Of a DNA stretch of 64,000 bases, positions 31,455 to 40,664 are shown in pieces. Every line of letters begins with the position of its first letter. The stretch's first letter is position 1. This DNA comes from Phytohabitans maris (lineage in GTDB: Bacteria > Actinomycetota > Actinomycetes > Mycobacteriales > Micromonosporaceae), in contig NZ_JAVHUY010000025.1 in NCBI RefSeq assembly GCF_031085175.1, forward strand, positions 1-64,000, given 5' to 3'. A program made the translations under genes and the position numbers. The notes under the pieces were generated by a model that was not told the DNA's origin, did not search any database, and saw only the letters and a list, made by a program, of their open reading frames with translations.

Positions 31455-32432
31455 GTGGCCACCAGCCTCGACATCCGTACCGAGCCCGGGACGCCGGTCA
31501 CCCACCGGCGTCCCGGGTCACCCCGCCGGCACCGGCTCAGCCGCCTCGACACGAAGTTCTCGCCATACCTGTACGTGGCGCCGTTCTTCCTGCTCTTCGC
31601 GGTCTTCGGGGCGTACCCGCTGGTGTACACGCTCTGGGTCTCGCTGCACGAGTGGGACCTGCTGGCGCAGGAGCACCCCTTCGTGGGGCTGGCGAACTAC
31701 AGCGCGCTGATGAGCGACGGCGACTTCTGGAACTCGGTGTACAACACGCTCGGCATCTTCGTCCTCTCGACGGTGCCGCAGCTGCTGCTCGCGCTCTGGC
31801 TGGCCAACCTGCTCAACCGGCAGCTGCGCGCCCGCACGTTCTTCCGGATGGGTGTGCTCATCCCCAACATCACCTCGACGGCGGCGGTGGCGATCGTCTT
31901 CGGGCAGCTCTTCAGCCGCGACTTCGGCCTCGTCAACTGGGCGCTCGGCCTGGTCGGCGCCGGCCCGATCGACTGGAACACGAGCAAGCTCGGCTCCTGG
32001 GTCGCCATCTCCACGATGGTCGACTGGCGGTGGACCGGGTACAACGCGCTCATCTTCCTGGCCGCGATGCAGGCGATCCCGCGCGACCTGTACGAGTCGG
32101 CGGCGATCGACGGCGCCCGCCCGTCCCGGCAGTTCTGGTCGATCACCGTTCCGCTGCTCCGGCCGACGATCGTCTTCTGCGTCATCATCTCCACCATCGG
32201 CGGCCTCCAGCTCTTCACCGAGCCGCTGCTGTTCAACTCCGGCACCAACGCGATCCGCGGCGGGACGCTGCGCGAGTCGCAGACCATGACGATGTACATG
32301 TTCGAGAACGCGTTCGCCCCCAACTACAACTTCGGGTACGGCGCCGCGATCGCCTGGATGCTGTTCGCCCTCATCGTCGTCGTGGCCATCGTCAACGTAC
32401 TGATCATCCGAAGGGCGGCGCGGTCGGCATGA
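31455..32432 (+). CDS. Sugar ABC transporter permease (CebF/MalF-like)
   Basis: This 325-residue inner-membrane permease has six predicted helices beginning KFSPYLYVAPFFLLFAVFG. The EAA loop is YESAAIDGARPSRQFWSITVPLL, where the ATPase binds. It starts at GTG with AGAGG upstream, 64 bases after the binding protein, and its stop overlaps the next ATG. No ATPase gene is in the operon, so a shared ATPase of the MsiK type is expected elsewhere. Confidence 0.9.
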   Translation: MATSLDIRTEPGTPVTHRRPGSPRRHRLSRLDTKFSPYLYVAPFFLLFAVFGAYPLVYTLWVSLHEWDLLAQEHPFVGLANYSALMSDGDFWNSVYNTLGIFVLSTVPQLLLALWLANLLNRQLRARTFFRMGVLIPNITSTAAVAIVFGQLFSRDFGLVNWALGLVGAGPIDWNTSKLGSWVAISTMVDWRWTGYNALIFLAAMQAIPRDLYESAAIDGARPSRQFWSITVPLLRPTIVFCVIISTIGGLQLFTEPLLFNSGTNAIRGGTLRESQTMTMYMFENAFAPNYNFGYGAAIAWMLFALIVVVAIVNVLIIRRAARSA

Positions 32433-33265
32433 ACGGCGGTCTGTGGAAGGGCACGAGGCTCACCTACGTCGCCCTCTTGCTCGCCGGCGTGATGTCGGTG
32501 TTCCCGATCTACTGGATGTTCGTCGTGGCCACGCGGTCCAGCGACGCGATGGGCGAGGTGCCGCCGCCGGTCACGCCCGGCGGCAACCTGCCCGGCAACC
32601 TCGACCGCCTCTTCGCCAACGCCGACGCCCACTTCCTCACCGGCATGCTCAACTCGGCGATCGTCGCCGCCTCGGTGACCATCTCCGTGGTCTTCTTCTC
32701 CTCGCTGGCCGGGTTCGCCTTCGCCAAGCTCCGCTTCCGCGGCTCCAACGCGCTGCTGCTCGTCATCATCGCGACGATGATGGTGCCCACCCAGCTCGGC
32801 GTGATCCCGCTGTACATGCTGATGACCGACCTCGGCTGGAACGACCGGCTGCAGGCGGTGATCGTGCCGGCGCTGGTCACCGGGTTCGGCGTCTTCATGA
32901 TGCGGCAGTACGCCAGCCAGGCCGTATCGGACGAGCTGATCGAGGCGGCCCGCGTCGACGGCTGCGGCACCTTCCGCATCTTCCGCAGCGTGGTGGCGCC
33001 CGCGCTACGCCCGGCCGCCGCGGTGCTCGGCCTCCTCACGTTCATGACCACCTGGAACGACTTCCTCTGGCCCTACGCCGTGCTGAACGACCCCGAGAAC
33101 CCCACCGTCCAGCTCTCCCTGCGCGCCCTCTCCAACGGCTACTACCAGGACATGTCGCAGGTCTTCACCGGCACCGCCATCGCCACGCTGCCACTGCTCG
33201 TCGTGTTCATCATCTTCGGACGCCAGATCATCGGGGGGATCATGGAAGGCGCGGTCAAGGCGTGA
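32429..33265 (+). CDS. Sugar ABC transporter permease (CebG/MalG-like)
   Basis: This 278-residue permease partner has six helices, starting with LTYVALLLAGVMSVFPIYWMF. The EAA loop is IEAARVDGCGTFRIFRSVVAP. The ATG lies in an ATGA overlap with the previous stop, and its own stop overlaps the regulator's GTG, so the operon is translationally linked throughout. Confidence 0.9.
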   Translation: MNGGLWKGTRLTYVALLLAGVMSVFPIYWMFVVATRSSDAMGEVPPPVTPGGNLPGNLDRLFANADAHFLTGMLNSAIVAASVTISVVFFSSLAGFAFAKLRFRGSNALLLVIIATMMVPTQLGVIPLYMLMTDLGWNDRLQAVIVPALVTGFGVFMMRQYASQAVSDELIEAARVDGCGTFRIFRSVVAPALRPAAAVLGLLTFMTTWNDFLWPYAVLNDPENPTVQLSLRALSNGYYQDMSQVFTGTAIATLPLLVVFIIFGRQIIGGIMEGAVKA

Positions 33266-34272
33266 CATCCGCACGGGAACGGCCGACGCTGGAGGAGGTG
33301 GCGCGCCGGGCGGGGGTTTCGCGCGCCACCGTGTCCCGGGTGGTCAACGGCTCCACCACGGTCGCCCCGCCCATCCAGGAGGCCGTCCGCCGGGCGGTGC
33401 GCGAGCTCGGGTACGTGCCCAACCTCGCCGCCCGTACGCTGGTGACGCAGCGGACCGACTCGATCGCGCTGGTACTCCCGGAGACCGCCACCCGCGTCTT
33501 CTCCGACGACCCGCTCTTTCCCGGCATCGTGCGCGGCGTCAGCCAGGAGCTGGAGGCCGCCGACCGGCAGCTCGTCCTGATGATGGCCGGCTCCACGGCG
33601 AGCCACGACCGCATCGAACGGTACGCGATCGGCCGCCACGTCGACGGCGTCATGTTCGCCTCGATGCACGGCATGGACCCGCTCCCCGGCGCCCTGGCGA
33701 GGATCGGCATGCCCGCCGTCTGCAGCGGCCGCCCACTGGGCCGCCCGGGAGTGCCCTATGTGGACATAGACCACGTGTCGGGCGTGGCCAGCGCCGTACG
33801 CCACCTGCTCGACGCCGGCCGCCAGCGCATCGCCACCATCGCCGGCCCCCAGGACATGGTCGCCGGCATCGAACGCCTGGCCGGCTACCGCGACGCCCTA
33901 CGCGGTTCGGACCGCCGCTCGATAGTCGCGGTCGGCGACTTCACCAGGGAGTCCGGCGCGCTCGCGATGCGCCACCTGCTGCAGGACGACCCCAAGCTGG
34001 ACGCGGTCTTCGTCGCCTCGGACCTGATGGCGGACGGCGCGCTGCGCACCCTGCGCGAGGCCGGGCGGCGGGTGCCGGACGACGTCGCGGTGATCGGTTT
34101 CGACGACGCCGAGTTCGCCCGCTACACCGACCCTCCACTAACGACGGTCCGCCAGCCGATAATCCAGATCGGCCGCGAAATGGTCCGGCTCCTGCTACGG
34201 CTCGCCGAAGGCGCCCCCGTCGAAGACTCCCTCATCCTCCCCACCCACCTGGTGGTCCGGGAAAGCGCCTAA
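33262..34272 (+). CDS. LacI-family repressor (CebR-like)
   Basis: This 336-residue regulator has an N-terminal LacI helix-turn-helix (PTLEEVARRAGVSRATVSRVVNG) with the hinge helix, then a periplasmic-binding-like sensor domain (DSIALVLPETATRVFSDDPLF to PPLTTVRQPI). It starts at GTG in a GTGA overlap with the permease. It most likely binds the TGAGAGCGCTCTCA operators upstream of the operon and is released by an imported oligosaccharide, as CebR is by cellobiose. This is inferred from family and site, not shown. Confidence 0.9.
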   Translation: MTSARERPTLEEVARRAGVSRATVSRVVNGSTTVAPPIQEAVRRAVRELGYVPNLAARTLVTQRTDSIALVLPETATRVFSDDPLFPGIVRGVSQELEAADRQLVLMMAGSTASHDRIERYAIGRHVDGVMFASMHGMDPLPGALARIGMPAVCSGRPLGRPGVPYVDIDHVSGVASAVRHLLDAGRQRIATIAGPQDMVAGIERLAGYRDALRGSDRRSIVAVGDFTRESGALAMRHLLQDDPKLDAVFVASDLMADGALRTLREAGRRVPDDVAVIGFDDAEFARYTDPPLTTVRQPIIQIGREMVRLLLRLAEGAPVEDSLILPTHLVVRESA

Positions 34273-34295
34273 CCCGCGGCCCGAACCGGAGCGGA

Positions 34296-35711
34296 CTATG
34301 GCGTCTCTTCGACCGGGAGCAGCACCGTAAACTCGGTCCTGCCGGGCTCGCTCTGCACGCGGATGTCGCCGTTGTGCTTGTTGACGACGATGCGGTACGA
34401 GATGTCGAGCCCCAGCCCCGTCCCTTCGCCCACCGGCTTCGTGGTGAAGAACGGCTCGAAGATGCGGGGCCTGATCTCCGGGTCGATGCCGGTGCCCGTG
34501 TCGCCGACCGTTACCGCTACCTGGTCGCCGTCGCGTTCGGTGCGGATGGTCAGGGTGCCGCGGTCGCCCATCGCGCCCAGGGCGTTGTCGATGAGGTTGG
34601 TCCAGACCTGGTTGAGCTCGGCCGGATAGCAGGGGATCTCGGGCAGCGTGTGGTCGTACTCCTTCACGACCGTCAGGTTGGGTGAGATCTTCGCCGTCAT
34701 CATGACCAGCGTGGAGTCGAGCAGCTTGTGCAGGTCGACCACCTGGTGTGGCGCGCGGTCCAGCTGCGAGTACTGCTTGGCGGCGCCGACCAGCGCGGAG
34801 ATCCGGCCGACCGACTCGTCGATCTCGCCCATGAGCAGTTCGGTCTCGATGGTGTACGTCAGCCAGCTCACCGCCGACTGCAGGTCGCTGGGGTCGACCA
34901 CCTCGGCGACCAGGTCGAGCCAGGGCACGCTGGCGTCGCCGGCGACGAGGGTGGCGGCGTGGTCGTACTCGAAGCCGGCGGAGAGGCCGCGCTCCTGCAG
35001 CCAGTCGACCACCGCGTCCTCGGCGTCACCGGTCTCCAGGGCGGAGAGCTTGGGCGCGTTCGCCGCGCGCTTGACCGCGGCCTCCTGCAGCTCGACCAGG
35101 CGGTGCAGCTGCTTGACGTTGATTTTGCCCTCGGCGATCATCGCGAGCTTGTGGCGCATGCCGGCGACCTTGTCGCGCAGGGTAGCGGTGGCCCGTACGG
35201 CCGCGGAGGCCGGGTTGTTGAGCTCGTGGGTGAGGCCGGCCGAGAGCGAGCCGAGCGCGATGAGCCGCTCCCGCTCGCTGACCGCCGACTGGGTCCGCTT
35301 CTGGCCCCAGAAGAGCCCCTCCATGAGATGCATGGCCATCGGGAACCAGCGGCGCAGGATCGGGCCGAACTGGTCGGCGGGCAGCTCCAGCGCCTTCACC
35401 GGCGTGATGGCCACCATCGAGTTGGGGTACTTCTGGTCGACCTGGTCGCCCAGGTAGGCCTGGATCGCGCCGCCGTACACGCCGAGCTGGTCGGTCCGGG
35501 AGACCTCGATCTCCTGGCCGTGCACGTTGCGGGTCAGCGTGACCGCGCCCTCCAGCAGTACGACGAAGCAGGTGGCCGGCTCGCCCTCGGAGTAGACCCG
35601 CGTGGTCGCCTCGTACTCGACCACGGTGCTGTGCTCCTGCACCCACGCCAGCTTCTCGTCGTCGAGCGACTCGAAGAGGAAAAGCTTGCGGAGATCGTCC
35701 TTCGAGATCAC
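34296..35711 (-). CDS. Sensor histidine kinase with cNMP-binding domain
   Basis: This 471-residue cytoplasmic kinase has no membrane helix. Residues 1-130 are a cyclic-nucleotide-binding-like beta roll (EGEPATCFVVLLEGAVTLTR). The H-box is SAGLTHELNNPASAAV with His162 as the phosphorylated residue. The ATPase part has N-box NLIDNALGAMGD, GDTGTGIDPEI, the FEPFFTTKP box and GTGLGLDISYRI. It starts at GTG after AGGAGA. It is 121 bases downstream of a receiver-domain reductase on the same strand, so the two probably form a redox-linked signalling pair. Confidence 0.88.
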   Translation of the reverse strand: MISKDDLRKLFLFESLDDEKLAWVQEHSTVVEYEATTRVYSEGEPATCFVVLLEGAVTLTRNVHGQEIEVSRTDQLGVYGGAIQAYLGDQVDQKYPNSMVAITPVKALELPADQFGPILRRWFPMAMHLMEGLFWGQKRTQSAVSERERLIALGSLSAGLTHELNNPASAAVRATATLRDKVAGMRHKLAMIAEGKINVKQLHRLVELQEAAVKRAANAPKLSALETGDAEDAVVDWLQERGLSAGFEYDHAATLVAGDASVPWLDLVAEVVDPSDLQSAVSWLTYTIETELLMGEIDESVGRISALVGAAKQYSQLDRAPHQVVDLHKLLDSTLVMMTAKISPNLTVVKEYDHTLPEIPCYPAELNQVWTNLIDNALGAMGDRGTLTIRTERDGDQVAVTVGDTGTGIDPEIRPRIFEPFFTTKPVGEGTGLGLDISYRIVVNKHNGDIRVQSEPGRTEFTVLLPVEETP

Positions 35712-35832
35712 TGTGTCTCCTGATTCGCTCGCTCGTGCGGCGCCAAAGGCGACGTCTTCCTCCGCCAGCCCGAAACCCCGACTCCGTCGGCGGGCCGGCT
35801 CCGTCCAGACGCCGCCGCGCCAACTCGCTCGC

Positions 35833-37491
35833 TCATTGCGCCTCCAGGTACCTGTGCACGAGCGTGACCGCCATCGCTCCCTCGCCCACCGCGGACGCCA
35901 CCCGCTTGACCGAGTTGGCCCGCACGTCGCCCGCGGCGAAGACGCCGGCGACGCTCGTCTCCAAGTGGTACGGGTCGCGGTCGAGCCGCCAGCCCTTGGG
36001 CCGCCGGCCGCCGACGACGAGGTCGGGACCGGTCACCACGAAGCCCTGCGCGTCTCGCTCCACCAGGCCGTCGAGCCAGCCGGTGTGCGGCTCGGCGCCG
36101 ATGAAAACGAACAGCCATGAAGCGTCAACATCCCGCGTCTGACCGGTGTTCCGGTCGCGGAGTGTGAGCCCTTCGAGGTGCTCGGTGCCGTGGCCGGCGG
36201 CAACCTCGGTGCAGGTGTGCACCTGGATCCGCGGGATGCTCTCGATCTGCTCGATCAGGTAGGCGGACATCGACTGTGCCAGGCTCTCGCCGCGCACGAC
36301 CAGGTGCACCCGGCCGGCGAAGCGGGAGAAGTAGACGGCGGCCTGCCCGGCGGAGTTGGCCCCGCCGACGATGTAGACGTCGGCGCCGGAGCAGGCCGGC
36401 GCCTCGGTGGCCGCGCTGCCGTAGAAGACGCCGCGCCCGGTGAGCTCGGCGAGCCCGGGAACGTCGAGCGTGCGGTAGGAGACGCCGGTGGCGAGGATCA
36501 CCGTGTGCGCCACGATCTGCGGCCCGCTGGCGCAGGTGAGCACCCGGGCGGAGCCTTTGGCGTCGAGGCAGGTGACGTCTTGCGCGGTGAGCAGCTCGGC
36601 GCCGAAGCGCTGCGCCTGCCGGCGGGCCCGGTCGGTCAGCTGCGCGCCGGAGACGCCGTCCGGAAAGCCCAGGTAGTTTTCGATCCGGCTGCTCTGGCCC
36701 GCCTGCCCGCCGGTGGCCCGCCGCTCGACCAGGATCGTGCGCAGCCCCTCCGACGCGCCGTAGACGGCGGCGCCGAGCCCGCCCGGTCCGGCGCCGACCA
36801 CCGCCAGGTCGTAGAACTCGGCCGCCGGGGTGGTGGTGAGGCCGACGTGCGCGGCCAGCTCGGCCTCCGACGGCCGCACCAGCGTCTTGCCATCCGGCGT
36901 GATGACAACGGGTACGTCGGACTCGCTCGCCCCGGAAGCGGTCAGCAGCCGCTGCCCTTCCGGCTCCTCGGTGAGGTACCACCGGTAGGGCACCATGTTG
37001 CGGGCCAGGAAGTCGCGGATCTCGAACGACTCGGCCGACCACCGGTGCCCGACCACGCGCGTCTCGACCTCGGGCGAGGCGGGTGTCGCCTGCCACGCCT
37101 CCAGCAGCGAGTCGAGCACGGGGTAGAGCTTTTCCTCCGGCGGGTGCCAGGGCTTGAGCAGATAGTGGTCGACGTCCACGAGGTTGATCGCGTCGATCGC
37201 GGCCTCCGTGTCCGCGTACGCGGTCAGCAGCACCCGCCGGGCGTGCGGGAAGAGGTCCATCGCGGACTCGAGAAACTGGATGCCGTTCATCTGGGGCATC
37301 CGGTAGTCGGCGAGCAGCACCGCCACCTGCTCACCGCGCAGCTTTATCTCCTTGAGCGCATCCAGCGCCTCGGCTCCTGAACTGGCCCGCACGACGCGGT
37401 AGTCCTGACCGTAGCGGCGCCGCACATCGCGCGCGACGGCCCGGGAGACAGCGGGGTCGTCGTCGACCGTCACGATCGCTGGGTTGGCCAT
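35833..37491 (-). CDS. Receiver domain fused to thioredoxin reductase-like FAD protein
   Basis: This is a 552-residue fusion. Residues 1-130 are a response-regulator receiver: phosphoacceptor Asp62 in LLADYRMPQMNG, LLTAYAD, and Lys in LLKPWHPP. A segment about 145-215 looks glutaredoxin-like without a CxxC. From about 230 there is a pyridine-nucleotide disulfide reductase fold: FAD loop VVGAGPGGLGAA, NADPH loop IVGGANSAGQAA and the late GVFAAGDVR. The TrxR redox CxxC is absent; the equivalent place reads YGSAATEAPAC with one Cys. It is likely a phosphorylation-controlled oxidoreductase acting with the kinase downstream. Confidence 0.85.
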   Translation of the reverse strand: MANPAIVTVDDDPAVSRAVARDVRRRYGQDYRVVRASSGAEALDALKEIKLRGEQVAVLLADYRMPQMNGIQFLESAMDLFPHARRVLLTAYADTEAAIDAINLVDVDHYLLKPWHPPEEKLYPVLDSLLEAWQATPASPEVETRVVGHRWSAESFEIRDFLARNMVPYRWYLTEEPEGQRLLTASGASESDVPVVITPDGKTLVRPSEAELAAHVGLTTTPAAEFYDLAVVGAGPGGLGAAVYGASEGLRTILVERRATGGQAGQSSRIENYLGFPDGVSGAQLTDRARRQAQRFGAELLTAQDVTCLDAKGSARVLTCASGPQIVAHTVILATGVSYRTLDVPGLAELTGRGVFYGSAATEAPACSGADVYIVGGANSAGQAAVYFSRFAGRVHLVVRGESLAQSMSAYLIEQIESIPRIQVHTCTEVAAGHGTEHLEGLTLRDRNTGQTRDVDASWLFVFIGAEPHTGWLDGLVERDAQGFVVTGPDLVVGGRRPKGWRLDRDPYHLETSVAGVFAAGDVRANSVKRVASAVGEGAMAVTLVHRYLEAQ

Positions 37492-37509
37492 TGCCCAATC
37501 AAAGCACGC

Positions 37510-37995
37510 TCAGCCGTCCCCGCGTTCCTCCCGAAGTTTCTCCCACCGCTCCAGCAGCTCGGACATCCCTTCCTGGATGAAGACGTAGAACTCCTCCATC
37601 TCGGCGAGCCGCGCGCCGGCCGGCGACGACGTGTCGCCGACGGCGACGACCCCTTCGTGGACGATGTCGGCGAACCGCTTGTACACCCCACTGCGGATCA
37701 TGCCGGCGGTGAACCACGGATCGGGCGGCAGGCGGTAGTGGTCACTGCGCGAGCCCAGCACCGGCTCGCGCACCACGAACTGCAACTGGATGAGGTAGCG
37801 CACCGCCCCGGAGACGGCCGCCGGGCTGACCCCGAGGCGCTCGCCGAGCTGGCCGGCGGTCAGGCCCGGCTCGTCGGTCACCGTGAGCATGGCCAGCACC
37901 CGGGCGGGCATCCGGGGGAAGCCAAGGTCGCTCAGGGTCATCGCGAAGTGCTCAACGAAGCGGCGAACCGCGTCCTCGTCACGCGCTTTCGGCAT
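37510..37995 (-). CDS. GbsR/MarR-family transcriptional regulator
   Basis: This 161-residue winged-helix regulator has the GbsR/MarR order: FAMTLSDLGFPRMPARVLAMLTV, GLTAGQLGERLGVSPAAVSGAVRYLIQL, then VVREPVLGSRSDHYRL. It follows an ABC-2 exporter pair on the same strand with a hairpin in between, the common arrangement in which it represses the exporter. The palindrome before the ABC ATPase is its likely operator. Confidence 0.85.
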   Translation of the reverse strand: MPKARDEDAVRRFVEHFAMTLSDLGFPRMPARVLAMLTVTDEPGLTAGQLGERLGVSPAAVSGAVRYLIQLQFVVREPVLGSRSDHYRLPPDPWFTAGMIRSGVYKRFADIVHEGVVAVGDTSSPAGARLAEMEEFYVFIQEGMSELLERWEKLREERGDG

Positions 37996-38018
37996 GGTTC
38001 ACCACTCTCCTAGTGCTT

Positions 38019-38049
38019 GTGTGGCGGCGCCCGGAAGGCGCCGCCACAC
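38019..38049 (-). terminator. Hairpin between ABC permease and GbsR gene
   Basis: A perfect 13-base stem (38019-38031 with 38037-38049) with a 5-base loop begins five bases past the permease stop and ends 24 bases before the GbsR start. It may reduce read-through into the regulator gene. Confidence 0.65.
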
Positions 38050-38053
38050 TCCG

Positions 38054-39685
38054 TCACAGTGCGAGGTCCCGCCGCCGGAAGAGTGCCAGGCCGGCGGCCC
38101 CGAGCGCCACCGCGACCGCGCTGAGCGCGATCAGCGGGGCCGCCGTCGCGGTCGCCGCCGGCACCGCCGGTACGTGGGTGAAGGGTGAGATGTCCCGCGC
38201 CCACTGCGGCAGGCCGAGCAGCTCGCCGAGCTGGCCGACGATCAGGCAGATCGTGTACGCGGCCCAGGCCAGTCCGATGGTCAGCCGGGGCAGCAGCCCG
38301 AAGGCGACCACCGTGAAGCCGACCAGGACCAGCGCCGCCGGCAGCTGCATGAGTGCCGCGCCGGTGAGCTGGCCCACCCGGCCCGCCGCTTCGCCGCCGT
38401 CGAGCCCAGCCACGATGCCGGTGGCCAGGCCGGAGACGAGCAGGAGCAGGGCGGCCCCGGCGACGGACACCGCCAGGTGGCTGACCAGCCAGGTCAACCG
38501 GCCGGTGCCGGTGGCGAGGACGGCCTCTCCGGCACCGCCGGCCTCCTCGATGCGCGGGCGCATCAGCGCCTGTACGACGTAGGCGGCCGCCATCGCGCCG
38601 TAGAAGGTGATCATGGCGGCGAAGAACGCGTCCGTCAGGTCGGCGCTGCTGCCACCGGCCAGCTTGGTGATCGTCTCGGCGCCGCCCTCGTTTTCGCCGA
38701 GCGCGCCCGGGACGCTTGTGGCCAGCGATCCGACCGCCACGCCGAACGCCGCCATCGCCACACCCCAGCCGAGCAGCGTGCCGCGCTGGAGCCGCCAGGC
38801 CAGGCCGAGCGGGCTGAGCAGCGCCGGCGACGCCTGGGCCGGGCCGCGCCGGTCGGCGATCATTCCCATGCCGACGTCACGGCGGACGGTCAGCGCGAAC
38901 GCCACCGCCACGCTCGCCGCGAAGCACGCGAGCGGGAGCAGCAGCACCCACCAGCGGTCACCGGCGTACGGCCGGATCTCGGTGACCCAGCCGATCGGCG
39001 AGAGCCAGGCGGGCCAGGCGCTGCGCATGACGTACCCGTTGGGCTGCACCTGGCCGAGGGCGTCACCGAAGCCGCGTACCAGAAAGGCGACGCCGACCAC
39101 GGCGGCGGCGATGCCGTTCGCGGCGCGTGCGCTCTGGGTGATCTGGGCCGCGACGGCCGCGATGCCGGCGAAGGCGACGCCCGCGGCGGCGATGCCGGCG
39201 CCGGCGGCGAACGACCCGGCGGCCGGCAGGCCGTAGCCGAGCAGTGCGAGGCCGAACAGGCCACCGAGCACGACGTTGGCGCCGGCTGCGACGATCAGCG
39301 CCGCGGTCAGCTCCGCGTACCGCCCGACCACGGTCGCCCCGAGCATCTCGGCGCGGCCGGTCTCCTCGTTCTGCCGGGTGTGCCGCACGACGGCGAGGGT
39401 GCTCATGAGGCCGGTGACCACGGGGAGGTACCCGAGCATCTGGAACATCGCCATCGCGCCCTCGCTCGTGCCGGTCGGCACCGTGCGCATGACGAGCAGG
39501 GCGGGACTCTCGACCGCGGCGCGCAGGACCTCGATGCGGTCGGCCTCGGTCGGGAAGCGGTCCCGGAGCGAGGCGATCACGGTCGGGACGAACAGCAACG
39601 TGCCGATGATCCAGAGTGGCAGCTGGATCCGGTCGCGCCGGATCGCGAGGCGGACGAGCCGGGCGGTGCCGACGAAGGCGCTCAT
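38054..39685 (-). CDS. ABC-2 type exporter permease
   Basis: This 543-residue membrane protein has about twelve predicted helices in two six-helix halves, as in fused TnrB/anion-type ABC-2 permeases. The first half starts [19 protein letters not shown], and the second includes [19 protein letters not shown]. The ATG at 39685 overlaps the ATPase stop in ATGA; longer upstream readings lie antisense or out of frame in the ATPase gene. Probable role is export of a drug or antibiotic-like compound. Confidence 0.9.
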   Translation of the reverse strand: MSAFVGTARLVRLAIRRDRIQLPLWIIGTLLFVPTVIASLRDRFPTEADRIEVLRAAVESPALLVMRTVPTGTSEGAMAMFQMLGYLPVVTGLMSTLAVVRHTRQNEETGRAEMLGATVVGRYAELTAALIVAAGANVVLGGLFGLALLGYGLPAAGSFAAGAGIAAAGVAFAGIAAVAAQITQSARAANGIAAAVVGVAFLVRGFGDALGQVQPNGYVMRSAWPAWLSPIGWVTEIRPYAGDRWWVLLLPLACFAASVAVAFALTVRRDVGMGMIADRRGPAQASPALLSPLGLAWRLQRGTLLGWGVAMAAFGVAVGSLATSVPGALGENEGGAETITKLAGGSSADLTDAFFAAMITFYGAMAAAYVVQALMRPRIEEAGGAGEAVLATGTGRLTWLVSHLAVSVAGAALLLLVSGLATGIVAGLDGGEAAGRVGQLTGAALMQLPAALVLVGFTVVAFGLLPRLTIGLAWAAYTICLIVGQLGELLGLPQWARDISPFTHVPAVPAATATAAPLIALSAVAVALGAAGLALFRRRDLAL

Positions 39686-40605
39686 CGCACTCCCGCCCCC
39701 GCCTTCACGCCGTTCTCCCGGAGCTCGTCGCCGTAGTGGCGCATGAAGAGCTCCTCCAGCGAGGGCGGCGCGCTCGTGAGCGCCCGCACCTCGAAGCGGG
39801 TCAGGTAGCGCAGCGCCTGGTCCAGCTGGTGACTGTCCACATCGAACTTCGCGTGCGTCCCGTCGACGGCGGCGTCGTGCACGCCGGCCTGCTCGTCCAG
39901 GCCGCTGATCGGGTGGGTGGTCTCGACCGAGATCGAGGTACGGGTGAGGTGGCGCAACTGGGCCAGCGTGCCCGACTCCACCGTCCTGCCCTGCCGGATG
40001 ATGCTCACCCGGTCGCAGAGCGCCTCCACCTCGGAGAAGATGTGGCTGGAGAGCAGGACCGTACGCCCCTCCTGCTTCACCTCGCGGACGCACTCCTGGA
40101 AGACCGCCTCCATCAGCGGGTCGAGGCCCGAGGTCGGCTCGTCCAAGACGTAAAGCTCCACATCGGACGCGAACGCGGCGACGACGGCCACCTTCTGCCG
40201 GTTCCCCTTGGAGTACGTGCGGGCCTTCTTGCTCGGGTCGAGCTGGAAGCGCTCGACCAGCTCGGCCCGGCGGCGCTTGTCCAGCCCGCCACGCAGGGCG
40301 CCGAAGAGGTCGATCGCCTCCCCACCGGTCAGGTTCGGCCAGAGGTTCACGTCGCCGGGCACGTACGCGAGGCGCCGGTGCAGCCGCACCGCGTCCCGCC
40401 ACGGGTGGCCGCCGAGGAGGCTCACGTCGCCGGCGTCGGCACGGAGCAGGCCGAGCAGCACCCGGATGGTCGTGGACTTGCCGGCGCCGTTCGGCCCCAG
40501 AAAGCCATGCACCTCACCGGTGTCGACGGACAGGTCGAGCCCGTCCAGCGCGCGGGTCCGGCCGAAGGTCTTCACCAGGCCGGAGACCGAGATCGCAGAT
40601 GTCAT
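39682..40605 (-). CDS. ABC exporter ATP-binding protein
   Basis: This 307-residue ATPase has Walker [10 protein letters not shown], Walker [14 protein letters not shown], the H-loop SSHIF and signature YSKGNRQK, the variant of the antibiotic-exporter subfamily. The C-terminal 90 residues form the extra domain common in DrrA-like proteins. Together with the permease it should form an ABC-2 exporter. The promoter region carries a palindrome likely used by the GbsR/MarR regulator downstream. Confidence 0.92.
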   Translation of the reverse strand: MTSAISVSGLVKTFGRTRALDGLDLSVDTGEVHGFLGPNGAGKSTTIRVLLGLLRADAGDVSLLGGHPWRDAVRLHRRLAYVPGDVNLWPNLTGGEAIDLFGALRGGLDKRRRAELVERFQLDPSKKARTYSKGNRQKVAVVAAFASDVELYVLDEPTSGLDPLMEAVFQECVREVKQEGRTVLLSSHIFSEVEALCDRVSIIRQGRTVESGTLAQLRHLTRTSISVETTHPISGLDEQAGVHDAAVDGTHAKFDVDSHQLDQALRYLTRFEVRALTSAPPSLEELFMRHYGDELRENGVKAGAGVR

Positions 40606-40623
40606 ATCAGCGACGCTACGCTC

Positions 40624-40643
40624 GTTTCACGAATTTGTGAAAC
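40624..40643. promoter_or_regulatory. Probable GbsR/MarR operator
   Basis: The inverted repeat GTTTCAC-GAATTT-GTGAAAC sits about 20 bases upstream of the ABC ATPase start, between it and the convergent-side ATPase gene stop. It is the only palindrome in this promoter region. Confidence 0.55.
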
Positions 40644-40664
40644 CTCAGAAGCGTATGAACGACG

